Source: Tunturibacter psychrotolerans
GTDB lineage: Bacteria > Acidobacteriota > Terriglobia > Terriglobales > Acidobacteriaceae
Length of the DNA: 16,663 nt
Assembly: GCF_040359615.1 (NCBI RefSeq)
Contig: NZ_CP132943.1
Coordinates: 1 to 16,663 of the forward strand
Direction: 5' to 3'
Below the pieces are notes generated by a model. The model was not told the origin of the DNA. It searched no databases and saw only the letters and a list, made by a program, of their open reading frames with translations. The translations under genes and the position numbers were made by a program. Shown here piece by piece: positions 1 through 5,721 of the stretch. Position 1 is the stretch's first letter, and each line of letters starts with the position of its first letter.

Positions 1-776
1 CCCTCGTCATCGATCCTTTCAAGGATCGGAAGACCGGCAAGGCGATGTATCCCTATGGCACCATCCCGCGGCTGTTGCTCTTCTGGATTGTCACCGAGGC
101 CACTCAGAACAAGAGCCGACATATACGGCTAGGCAACAGCTTGGACGCCTTCATTCGAGCGGTGGGGCTGAGCCCACGTACAGGGGGAGGGAAGCGGAGT
201 GATGCAAAGCGTCTAACCTCCCAGATAGAGCGCCTCGTCCGCGCGTCCATCAGCTTTGAGAGCGAACAGGATACCCACCGGGCGTGGGTGGATATGAAGA
301 TTGCCTCCCGCGCCGAGTTCTGGTTCGATCCTGCCCGCACCAATCAGGACAATTTATGGGATAGCTGGATCAAGCTCGGGGAAGAGTTCTACGACGCAAT
401 CACGGCGGCGCCGGTACCGGTCGATGTCAGAGCCTTGCGTGCTCTAAAGCGTTCACCTCTGGCACTCGACCTTTACGCTTGGCTCACCTACACGACGTTC
501 ACGGCTGCTCGGAAAGGGAAGAGCAGGCTCGTTCCCTGGGAAGGCCTGCACGCCCAGATGGGGGCGGAATATGCCGAAGTGCGAGACTTCAAAAAGAAGG
601 TCATCGTCACCCTAAAGAAGGTGCAACTGGCGTACCCAGCGATGAAGGTAGAAAGCACAAAGGTAGGCCTAGTCGTCCACCCATCAAGCACCGCAATCCC
701 CATCACGAAGGTCAGGCCGCTCCCCCCACATAACCGGGAAGTCAGCAGCTTGAATATCCACAAAAAACCTGTGTAA
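1..776 (+). CDS. repA: RepA-type plasmid replication initiator, 3' portion (continues from 16498-16663)
   Basis: Initiator that should bind the iterons just downstream and open the plasmid origin. The frame is open from base 3, and bases 1-2 complete a codon begun at base 16663, so this is the larger C-terminal part (257 residues) of a 313-residue protein split by linearisation. The segment YPYGTIPRLLLFWIVTEA, followed by the K-S-R-x-I-x-L-G-x-S-L motif and RTGGGKRS, is typical of the RepA_C (plasmid-encoded RepA) family. About 310 residues is a usual size for this family. The internal ATG at 45 is not the start. It is the last gene of a probable partition-replication operon, and the iterons begin 15 bp after its stop codon. 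The family call is confident; the iteron-binding role is inferred from position. Confidence 0.9.
   Translation, partial: LVIDPFKDRKTGKAMYPYGTIPRLLLFWIVTEATQNKSRHIRLGNSLDAFIRAVGLSPRTGGGKRSDAKRLTSQIERLVRASISFESEQDTHRAWVDMKIASRAEFWFDPARTNQDNLWDSWIKLGEEFYDAITAAPVPVDVRALRALKRSPLALDLYAWLTYTTFTAARKGKSRLVPWEGLHAQMGAEYAEVRDFKKKVIVTLKKVQLAYPAMKVESTKVGLVVHPSSTAIPITKVRPLPPHNREVSSLNIHKKPV
754..762 (+). promoter_or_regulatory. DnaA-box-like site, 8 of 9 matches
   Basis: ATATCCACA differs at one base from the consensus TTATNCACA. It lies inside the last codons of repA, just before the first iteron. A single near match can arise by chance; its place beside the iterons is the reason to list it. Confidence 0.35.
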
Positions 777-790
777 TGAGCCACTTTTGC

Positions 791-874
791 ACGGTGAAAC
801 GGTCCCGGAGGATTTGCCGGACTTTTCGCTTATTCACGGTGAAACGGTCCCGCCGCTACGGTGAAACGGTCCCG
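791..874 (+). repeat. Three iterons, probable replication origin
   Basis: The 17-bp sequence ACGGTGAAACGGTCCCG occurs identically three times, at 791-807, 836-852 and 858-874. The last two start 22 bp apart and the first two 45 bp apart, so the series looks like a 22-bp ladder with one rung missing or degenerate. Direct repeats immediately after an initiator gene are the normal layout for iteron-controlled plasmids. An AT-richer stretch follows at about 885-925 and could be the melting region. Binding by this RepA is inferred. Confidence 0.85.
830..838 (+). promoter_or_regulatory. DnaA-box-like site overlapping iteron 2, 8 of 9 matches
   Basis: TTATTCACG differs from the DnaA consensus TTATNCACA only at the last base, and its final three bases overlap the start of the second iteron. 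Host DnaA assisting RepA at this origin is an inference. Confidence 0.4.
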
Positions 875-1014
875 AAATTTCGCTGCTTAAAGGAAGCCTG
901 TAGTTAAAGCATGTAGGTTTTTAAATTCCTCGTAGTCGATGAAGCCCGCTATGTGAATATCTTTAAGGCAAAACTCAAACGACGAGGCAAATCGGCTGAA
1001 GAAAGGAGACTGGA

Positions 1015-1383
1015 GTGATCAGGGGAGAATGGCAAAATCCAGCCCTCACGCGATGCGATTCCAAGCTCGCCTTTCGCTCGCTGAACCAGGCGGCGATCCA
1101 GGCCGAACGGGCCAGTAGCCGCACCGGAGAGTTGATCATCGCCTATACCTGTTTCGATTGCGGGGCCTTTCACATCGGACATGCCGATCTCTCGCAGCAA
1201 CTGGCTCACACCGTTTCGGTCGAACCTGGCTGCCGGGAGTGCAACCTGCCCATCCCGGAGGCCAAAAAGCGACGAGCTCGTGCCTGTTCCGCCAAGGCAA
1301 TCTACTGCTCCGACCGGTGCCAAAAAGTGGCGGAGAGGAAAAGGCGCGCCCAGCGTCAAATGGCTAGCGTTACCCCGCAGTGA
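1015..1383 (+). CDS. Small cysteine-rich (zinc-finger-like) protein
   Basis: A 122-residue protein of unknown function. Cysteines fall in pairs: C46-x2-C49 with H53 and H56 nearby, C73-x2-C76, then C91, and C98-x3-C102 in a YCSDRCQ context followed by a basic stretch (KVAERKRRAQR). The C-terminal pattern resembles the zinc-ribbon tails of small DNA- or RNA-binding proteins. The start is a GTG, chosen because AAAGGAG at 1002-1008 sits at good spacing in front of it and there is no better in-frame ATG. It stands alone on the plus strand between the origin and the tRNA-like region. Nucleic-acid binding is inferred from the cysteine pairs and basic tail. Confidence 0.7.
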   Translation: MIRGEWQNPALTRCDSKLAFRSLNQAAIQAERASSRTGELIIAYTCFDCGAFHIGHADLSQQLAHTVSVEPGCRECNLPIPEAKKRRARACSAKAIYCSDRCQKVAERKRRAQRQMASVTPQ

Positions 1384-1390
1384 GGGCGAG

Positions 1391-1430
1391 GGGTAGCGTC
1401 GCTATCAGGTAGCGAATCGCTACCGGGTAA
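1391..1430. repeat. Cluster of short inverted repeats built on GGTAGCG
   Basis: Just after the zinc-finger gene, GGTAGCG-T-CGCTATC is followed 16 bp later by GGTAGCG-AAT-CGCTACC (1408-1424, perfect 7-bp arms), then GGGTAACC. A related GCTAGCGTTACC lies at the very end of the gene. No U-run follows, so this is not a classical terminator. It could be a paired operator or a structured 3' end. Confidence 0.5.
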
Positions 1431-1468
1431 CCTGTGAAGTGCAGCCTCAAACAATGGCCACTCCCGAT

Positions 1469-1559
1469 AGGCAGTGAGGGACTCGAACCCCCGACAGCCT
1501 TGCGCCCTATGCCTGATTTCGAGTCAGGTGCACTCCGCTTTCCTACCCCAGAGCTGCAA
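1469..1559 (-). tRNA. tRNA-Ser(CGA)-like sequence, probably degenerate or a 3' fragment
   Basis: On the minus strand the anticodon arm is perfect: stem CCTGA, loop CTCGAAA, stem TCAGG (1528 down to 1512), giving anticodon CGA. It is followed by a long variable region with GGGC/GCAA/GGCT-like pairing and a T arm GGGGG-TTCGAGT-CCCTC (1492 down to 1476). The long variable arm fits serine. The 3' acceptor strand ACTGCCT pairs over only about four bases with the 5' side (TTGCAGC), and the D-arm segment is about four bases too long for a normal tRNA-Ser. No encoded CCA is seen. Either the 5' third has decayed, or only the 3' part was captured, as at integration sites that use tRNA genes. Confidence 0.55.
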
Positions 1560-1607
1560 TCAAAAAAACCAAGCCGCAAAAGGGGCAGGGAAGCCCTAAT
1601 TAGGCTT

Positions 1608-1623
1608 GCGAGCTTCCGCTCGC
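1608..1623 (-). terminator. Hairpin just after the phosphoesterase stop, weak terminator candidate
   Basis: On the minus strand a perfect 6-bp stem GCGAGC/GCTCGC closes a GGAA loop (GNRA type), seven bases after the stop codon of the metallophosphoesterase gene. A second imperfect stem AAGCC/GGGCTT follows. Thymine runs come only later (about 1562-1568), so classical intrinsic termination is uncertain. It may instead protect the 3' end of the transcript. Confidence 0.35.
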
Positions 1624-1629
1624 CACAGA

Positions 1630-2283
1630 TCATCGAATGAGATCGACCACAGTGGGTTGATTGGTGAGTGCGTAGGCTTCGTTGAGGACCGCACAGTTCA
1701 CCAAGAGCATGTTGTTCCATGCGGACTCCCGACCATAGCCTCCGTGCACGTGTCCAAAGACATGCAGCCTGGGCTTTGTTCTGATCACGGCTTTGGTCAA
1801 CTCCTGGCATCCGAGGTGCCGGGCCAGGATGTCTGGCTTGTCGAGGGTTCCAAAGGGCGGCCCGTGGGTGACGAGCACATCCGTGTCGCCGGGGATCTTG
1901 TCCCAGTGCCTGCGGATCGCCGCCCCGCGGTCTGCCGCGAATGCCCAGTCCCCAAGCACGGGCGTGACCGGCGAGCCCCAGAAGGTCAGCCCTTCCAGGG
2001 TGACGCCGGTATCTTCGAGGTAGACGGCGTTGGTGATACGTGCTCTCGCTTCTGTGGGTCGGACCTCGAAGAGGAGATCGTGATTTCCGGCGATGACGAT
2101 TTTGTGTTTGTGGGGCAAGTTGCCGAGCCAGGCGTTGAAATCGTCGATCTCGTCCGTGGACTGTCCATGAACCATGAAATCCCCGGAGTGGATGAGGATG
2201 TCGGCTGGAGGCAGCGTCAGCCTCCTATGAAGACCGTGCGTGTCGCTGAGACACACGATGCGTACAGAGGTGGCCCTGGTCAC
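1630..2283 (-). CDS. Calcineurin-like metallophosphoesterase (MPPED-like)
   Basis: A 217-residue hydrolase with the full metallophosphoesterase motif set: D14-x-H16 in SDTHG, G34-D35, G66-N67-H68-D69, H140 in VTHGPP, and G177-H178-V-H180. These residues bind two metal ions in the family. The order and spacing resemble the compact class that includes MPPED/239AB-type phosphodiesterases; the substrate cannot be read from the sequence. No signal peptide is visible, so it should be cytoplasmic. The start is a GTG whose last bases overlap the TGA stop of the upstream small gene (GTGA), which points to translational coupling. It is the last gene of a minus-strand series that starts with the mobC-like gene. 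Confidence 0.85.
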   Translation of the reverse strand: MTRATSVRIVCLSDTHGLHRRLTLPPADILIHSGDFMVHGQSTDEIDDFNAWLGNLPHKHKIVIAGNHDLLFEVRPTEARARITNAVYLEDTGVTLEGLTFWGSPVTPVLGDWAFAADRGAAIRRHWDKIPGDTDVLVTHGPPFGTLDKPDILARHLGCQELTKAVIRTKPRLHVFGHVHGGYGRESAWNNMLLVNCAVLNEAYALTNQPTVVDLIR

Positions 2284-2435
2284 CCGGCACGTTCCTTTTT
2301 TTCTACCTCCGCACGGCTTTCCCGCTCCCGCTTCTCAGCGGCCGCTTTGCACTCAAGCTGAAACGGATCGAGACCAAAGTTGCCGTTCGTGCGAGGTTCG
2401 TCGTCATAGTCTTTCGGTTGCCACAGATCAGTCAT
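2280..2435 (-). CDS. Small charged hypothetical protein coupled to the phosphoesterase
   Basis: A 51-residue protein, very rich in Lys, Arg and Glu towards the C-terminus (AAAEKRERESRAEVEKKERAG, helical in character), with no motif I recognise. I chose the ATG at 2435 because GGAG lies six bases upstream of it. The frame also stays open to a GTG at 2477, which would give 65 residues but has no good ribosome site. Its stop overlaps the GTG start of the metallophosphoesterase by four bases, so the two are likely translated together. Its location between mobC and the phosphoesterase suggests one transcript. Confidence 0.6.
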   Translation of the reverse strand: MTDLWQPKDYDDEPRTNGNFGLDPFQLECKAAAEKRERESRAEVEKKERAG

Positions 2436-2510
2436 CGCATTCTCCAAATCTTCTAATTGCGCTTCTGGTTCTTTCACTGTGTCTGCTCGGGGGCAGGGTG
2501 CCCCAAAAAC

Positions 2511-2879
2511 TTAGCTTTTTCCCGCCGCAGGCGCGACGGCTTCCTCTGTCTTCTGCCGTTTTCTAACCACACGTACAGCGTCTGGCCATATCTCAGGGAA
2601 GAGGTAACGGTCCCTCTCCTCGACCCCCTTGATCAAACTGTCGCGATAGTGTTTCTTATCTGCACTTGTCTGGGCCTGCAACCTCAAAATTGCGCCGATG
2701 ACGATATCTGCTCGTGTCTGGTCTTTACGGCCTTGTGCAGTTACGCGGCTAAGGATCAGCCTCTCTTTTTCGGCAAGCTCTTTCTTCTGCTTTTGTATTT
2801 CGTCATATCGCCGCCTTTGATCCGGGGTCATCCTATCAATTTGGTTTGGCTTAGACGGCTTCTTCGCGGCTTCTGGCAT
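2511..2879 (-). CDS. MobC/TraD-like mobilization accessory protein
   Basis: A 122-residue, highly charged helical protein. Residues about 20-50 form a coiled-coil-like K/E/Q stretch, followed by RADIVIGAILRLQA. That segment recalls the R-R-x-I-x-x-G-x-x-L segment of TraD/MobC-like accessory proteins in MOBQ plasmids, which help the relaxase at oriT. I took the ATG at 2879, preceded by GGGAG about 12 bases upstream; the open frame reaches 2996 but would then cover the oriT. It diverges from mobA across the oriT, the arrangement seen for mobC and mobA in RSF1010. The family assignment rests mainly on this context and composition, so it is moderate. Confidence 0.6.
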   Translation of the reverse strand: MPEAAKKPSKPNQIDRMTPDQRRRYDEIQKQKKELAEKERLILSRVTAQGRKDQTRADIVIGAILRLQAQTSADKKHYRDSLIKGVEERDRYLFPEIWPDAVRVVRKRQKTEEAVAPAAGKS

Positions 2880-2904
2880 GATGTCTTTGTACTCCCGTAA
2901 GTGA

Positions 2905-2931
2905 GTGTACAATATTCCGTAATGGGTACAC
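2905..2931. promoter_or_regulatory. Inverted repeat GTGTAC-N15-GTACAC upstream of mobC-like gene
   Basis: Six-base arms at 2905-2910 and 2926-2931 flank a 15-base spacer in the mobC leader, between that gene's start and the oriT. The centre-to-centre distance of 21 bp (two helical turns) suits a dimeric repressor, so this may be an operator for the mobilization genes. No clear -35/-10 pair could be placed with confidence. Confidence 0.35.
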
Positions 2932-2950
2932 CTTATATAACCCGAAATGC

Positions 2951-2990
2951 AATGAAGGGCGCACTTCAAGGTTTCCTGCAGAAACCGTGC
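2951..2990 (-). other. oriT: Origin of transfer (oriT), RSF1010/IncQ-like, with predicted nic
   Basis: On the minus strand an inverted repeat GGTTTC-TGCAG-GAAACC (2986 down to 2970) is followed two bases later by GAAGTGCGCCCT (2967 down to 2956). RSF1010/R1162 oriT has the same plan: an inverted repeat with GTTTC/GAAAC arms, then TAAGTGCGCCCT, with nicking in GTGCG/CCCT. By analogy the nick falls between bases 2960 and 2959 on the minus strand. The site lies in the gap between the divergent mobC-like and mobA genes, as expected. The sequence match is seen directly; the nick position is by analogy. Confidence 0.85.
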
Positions 2991-3036
2991 GGTCATGACT
3001 GCGCCATGACAAAAACTGGCAAGGCATAGCTCTCAT

Positions 3037-4455
3037 ATGGCGATCTATCACCTCAACGCAAGGGTTGGCTCACGAAGTAGCGGCCAAAGCGCCGCTGCTA
3101 AGTTCGCCTATATCTGCCGCGAGGGCCGCTATGCCGATGGCAAGAAAACGAACGTGGACAAAGAGGAGCTTGTCCACGCCGAAAGCGGCAACATGCCAGC
3201 ATGGGCTAAGGAGAATCCGGCCCTGTACTGGCAATCTGCCGACCTGTACGAGCGCGCCAATGGGCGGCTCTTTCAGCAGGTCGAAATTGCTTTGCCGGTC
3301 GAGCTGAGCGAGCAAGCGCGAATCCAGCTTGCACAGGAATTCGCTCTTGCTCTGTCCGCGACCGAGGCTGGACCGCTTCCATATTCGTTCGCCGTCCATT
3401 GTGGCAAAGGCGAAAATCCCCACGCACACATCATCGTGAGCGAGCGGGTGGGCGACGGTTATGACCGGACCCCGGAGACCTGGTTCAAGCGGGCGGCAGA
3501 TACGAAGAAGCAGACTCCGGAGCTGGGGGGCGCGAAGAAGAGCGCCGCATTCCAGCCCAGGGAATGGCTGGGAGAGGTCCGCGAGCTGTGGGCCACACGT
3601 GCCAACGAAGCCCTGGATCTGGCAGGGAAGGAAGAGCGCATCGACCACCGCTCGTACGCCGCTCGGGGAATCGAACAGATCCCCACCGTCCACGAAGGCC
3701 CCAACGTGCGGCAACTGGTCAAGGACAAACGATTGGCGACGGATCGTATTGCCCTCACTTCGGAGATCCGGGAGGTGAATGACAAGCTTGCCGGCGAGCT
3801 TGCCGAGATCCGTACCCAGTCGGACCTCGCGCAGAAGCAGCTCGAGCTGCTGATGGAGGAGATCGAGCGGGGTGCCCTGATTGAAGCGCAGGAGCAGGCC
3901 GCGAAAGAACGGGCGGCGGAGGCCGCGATCCGCGCGAAGCGGGAAGCTGATCGTGAGGCGTCCAAAGCCGAGGCGGCAAGGAAGGCGGAGGAGGCCAAGC
4001 TGATCGAACCAGCGACGACCACCAACGCCGCGCTGGTTGCGATTGCGAATCGCATCGAGCAAGGGGGCACGGAACGAGTTCTGGTCTCGCGGCAGGAGGC
4101 GGCCATCTTCGTCGATGCAATGTTTGGCGTGGGCATCTCAGGGCGCTTGCATGGTCAGGGCAGAGGTGACAATTTTCTGAAACCCTTTGAGGAGGGTGTG
4201 CGATACCAGGTCGGGCAGAAGCGTAGGTCAGATGATTTGAAAGGTCTCGCCAACATCGAGGTGAGTCGCGCCAAGACGGGGTTCGAGTACGCGATTATCG
4301 CGATCAAAGACAAGGTGACCGAGTTCGTCTTCCACCTGCGCAACGCCGCGGCGAAGCAGTTGGATTGGGATACCAAGGTGCTCAAAAGCCGCGTCAAACA
4401 GATCGAACAGACCTCGCAGCCTCGCCAACGCAAAGACAATAGCCTCGGCCGATGA
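3037..4455 (+). CDS. mobA: MobA/MobL-family relaxase, MOBQ (RSF1010 type)
   Basis: DNA-nicking relaxase that cuts oriT and pilots the strand to the recipient. The N-terminus MAIYHLNARVGSRSSGQSA closely matches RSF1010 MobA. Y25 in AYICREGRY aligns with the catalytic tyrosine, and H121, H129 and H131 (HCGKGENPHAH) form the metal-binding triad. HAESGNMP, DLYERANGRLF, ALPVEL and RIDHR are also shared with that family. Residues about 245-325 are a long Glu/Lys/Ala coiled coil. The C-terminal 140 residues show no motif I know, and the primase domain fused to RSF1010 MobA is absent at 472 residues. No strong ribosome site precedes the ATG. No type IV secretion genes are in the window, so transfer would need a helper element. 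Confidence 0.93.
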   Translation: MAIYHLNARVGSRSSGQSAAAKFAYICREGRYADGKKTNVDKEELVHAESGNMPAWAKENPALYWQSADLYERANGRLFQQVEIALPVELSEQARIQLAQEFALALSATEAGPLPYSFAVHCGKGENPHAHIIVSERVGDGYDRTPETWFKRAADTKKQTPELGGAKKSAAFQPREWLGEVRELWATRANEALDLAGKEERIDHRSYAARGIEQIPTVHEGPNVRQLVKDKRLATDRIALTSEIREVNDKLAGELAEIRTQSDLAQKQLELLMEEIERGALIEAQEQAAKERAAEAAIRAKREADREASKAEAARKAEEAKLIEPATTTNAALVAIANRIEQGGTERVLVSRQEAAIFVDAMFGVGISGRLHGQGRGDNFLKPFEEGVRYQVGQKRRSDDLKGLANIEVSRAKTGFEYAIIAIKDKVTEFVFHLRNAAAKQLDWDTKVLKSRVKQIEQTSQPRQRKDNSLGR

Positions 4456-4844
4456 GGCGGTAAGAGTTCCCTGCCTTTTCATATCGGATCAGCCGCTACG
4501 GCCTAGCAGTCCATATGGGCTCCACCGGCTTCAAGCCGACACCAGCTTATCGCGTCAAATCCAAATAGACAGCATAAATCGTCGCCGATTTTGTCACGTT
4601 TTACCCTATGGCCCTATCCCCTGGGCATGACACCGCTCGTCTCCCAACCTGCTTTTTCGCCTCTTTCCCGTTATTGTGGCCATGTCAATTCACGACATGG
4701 TCACAAAACTCGTCCTCGCCCTGCTGATGGGCGCGTGCAACGCTGCCGGAGCTGCGCTTTATCGCAGGTTCGTCCGTCGTCGCTAACTCCACTACAGACA
4801 AGACAGCGCGCACCGTGCCTTGCAGCCAGTGCGCGTTGTTTGTT
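4456..4844. other. Gene-poor stretch after mobA with one long hairpin
   Basis: No convincing protein-coding gene longer than 40 codons is seen; the open frames here lack ribosome sites and recognisable content. The notable element is an inverted repeat at 4674-4686 and 4694-4706: 13-bp arms with a single G-T mismatch that would be a G-U pair in RNA, around a 7-base loop AATTCAC. No U-run follows. It may be a transcript end for mobA, a small RNA element, or a protein site. Confidence 0.5.
4682..4786 (+). CDS. Possible 34-residue membrane peptide
   Basis: A short frame with a polar N-terminus, a hydrophobic stretch (LVLALLMGACNAAGAALY) long enough to enter a membrane, and an arginine-rich tail RRFVRRR. 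This plan recalls small hydrophobic peptides such as type I toxins, but no family is recognised. The ATG lies inside the left arm of the 13-bp hairpin at 4674-4706, and no Shine-Dalgarno sequence is visible. It may be chance; it is listed because the hydrophobic-plus-basic pattern and the start codon in a stem occur together. Confidence 0.22.
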   Translation: MSIHDMVTKLVLALLMGACNAAGAALYRRFVRRR

Positions 4845-4955
4845 CTAAGCGCTATTGAGCATTTCCGGGTCGTTGTTGTGGACGTTGCCGATCAGAGCAT
4901 TGCACGGGTTGGTCTCCATGGCGTCAGCATCGAAGGGGCGCAACAAGTCGATTCG
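4845..4955 (-). pseudogene. Probable 3' remnant of a SOS-response-associated peptidase (YedK/HMCES) gene
   Basis: The last 36 residues of a minus-strand frame contain LLRPFDADAME, then ALIGNVHNNDPEML. SRAP (YedK/HMCES) proteins, which form DNA-protein crosslinks at abasic sites, end in this way: an LLxPxxAxxM segment, then a VxNxxN(D/N)xPE tail. The upstream part of the same frame (to 5105) is arginine-rich and unlike SRAP; the catalytic MCGR start and the core are absent. The rest of the gene was probably lost by deletion. The ATG-initiated 86-residue frame could instead be a novel chimeric protein. Confidence 0.4.
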
Positions 4956-5182
4956 ACGGCGCTTCCGGGTCGGGGATACCCGCCGGCCTCGCTCGCGCCT
5001 GGATCTTGATCGGCTGGGGTGCAGCCCCTTCTTGCTCCTATGTGCGTGAGGAATCGTTACCGGATGGCCGCCGATCTGCCTTTGCTTTGGCTCGACATAC
5101 CTCATGCGCCATCGTGAAACCTGACTTCGAGATCGAGGTTAACGGCGCGAATTAATCGTGGCTGACCCAAGGAGTTTCACCG

Positions 5183-5356
5183 ATGACAATCACGCGCAAC
5201 AATCTCCCCGCCTGGCTCTGCAATTTTTGCGGCCACATCTGGCCCTGCCGGACCGTCTACCTATATGAGATGCCCCTCCAGTGCTCATCCTGCCGCACCC
5301 GCCTCTGGAACGCTCTGCTGCCCGAAGACCCCGGCGGCGAGCTGCCCGGTGCATAG
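5183..5356 (+). CDS. Small zinc-ribbon protein
   Basis: A 57-residue protein with two zinc knuckles, C13-x2-C16 and C34-x2-C37, 17 residues apart, giving a four-cysteine zinc-ribbon. The segment between is aromatic (HIWPCRTVYLYEMP) and the second knuckle is followed by RTRLWN. AAGGAG at 5169-5174 sits eight bases before the ATG, a strong ribosome site. Such mini-ribbons bind nucleic acid or protein partners; no specific function is recognised. It stands alone between the SRAP remnant and the palindrome region. Confidence 0.72.
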   Translation: MTITRNNLPAWLCNFCGHIWPCRTVYLYEMPLQCSSCRTRLWNALLPEDPGGELPGA

Positions 5357-5491
5357 CGTCGCCGCCCGCGCCCGGCCTGCCTCAGTCCTGCGGGCCCGGC
5401 GCACGCTGTTTTGACGGCGACGATGACATCGAGCTTGCTCGCCGGACGATCCGGATCATCCCCTCGCGCCGCGTCTTTGGGCAAAAACTAT
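5357..5491. other. Short GC-rich spacer with no convincing gene
   Basis: This part is GC-rich and carries overlapping open frames on both strands, none with a ribosome site or recognised content. Base composition changes sharply to AT-rich after about 5485, where the palindrome region begins. That suggests a junction between segments of different origin. Confidence 0.4.
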
Positions 5492-5521
5492 GTTGGCGTT
5501 GGTATATATACCAACGCCAAC
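5492..5521. repeat. Perfect 30-bp palindrome 1 (core GGTATATATACC)
   Basis: The left arm GTTGGCGTTGGTATA is followed by its exact reverse complement with no spacer. It is the furthest of three related palindromes before abiEi, about 200 bp from that gene's start. An AT centre of this kind favours cruciform extrusion. Confidence 0.93.
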
Positions 5522-5602
5522 GCACTCTTTATCCCTTAGTTTTTAGTTGCAACCCCAATTTTTTTATAACGTTACGCCTGGGAAAGCACAGAATATAGAT
5601 AG

Positions 5603-5632
5603 GGTGCGTTAGGTATATATACCTAACGCACC
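5603..5632. repeat. Perfect 30-bp palindrome 2 (core GGTATATATACC)
   Basis: The left arm GGTGCGTTAGGTATA is followed by its exact reverse complement. The core GGTATATATACC is the same as in the other two copies. The outer arm differs from copy 1, yet the change is mirrored exactly on the other side. Confidence 0.93.
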
Positions 5633-5668
5633 GCATACTATGTCATAGTAGTTGTGGGAGAGAGATCA

Positions 5669-5698
5669 TCATGCGTAGGTATATATACCTACGCATGA
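5669..5698. repeat. Perfect 30-bp palindrome 3 (core GGTATATATACC), next to abiEi
   Basis: The left arm TCATGCGTAGGTATA is followed by its exact reverse complement. It ends 23 bases before the abiEi start codon, where an autoregulatory operator or a leader hairpin would sit. AbiEi antitoxins of known systems repress their own promoter by binding inverted repeats, which makes operator function the first hypothesis. Confidence 0.93.
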
Positions 5699-5721
5699 AA
5701 TTCTAAAAAACTGGTGCCTAA

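Noticed and set aside
777..900. Iteron cluster considered as a CRISPR array
   Set aside because: Repeats are only 17 bp, spacers are 28 and 5 bp and unequal, and no cas gene is present; the place after repA explains them.
1434..1640. Plus-strand 68-codon frame over the tRNA-like sequence
   Set aside because: Its GLEPPT...FESGAL pattern is the familiar false translation of tRNA 3' halves, and the frame has no ribosome site.
1606..2361. Plus-strand 251-codon frame opposite the metallophosphoesterase
   Set aside because: The minus-strand product has the complete metal-binding motif set; the plus-strand product has none.
3070..4136. Two long minus-strand frames inside mobA
   Set aside because: They mirror a GC-rich, codon-biased relaxase gene with clear motifs. 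No ribosome site or domain supports them.
5492..5698. Palindromes as a resolvase res site
   Set aside because: Three dyad subsites fit loosely, but spacing (111 and 66 bp between centres) is wider than in known res sites and no serine recombinase is encoded here.
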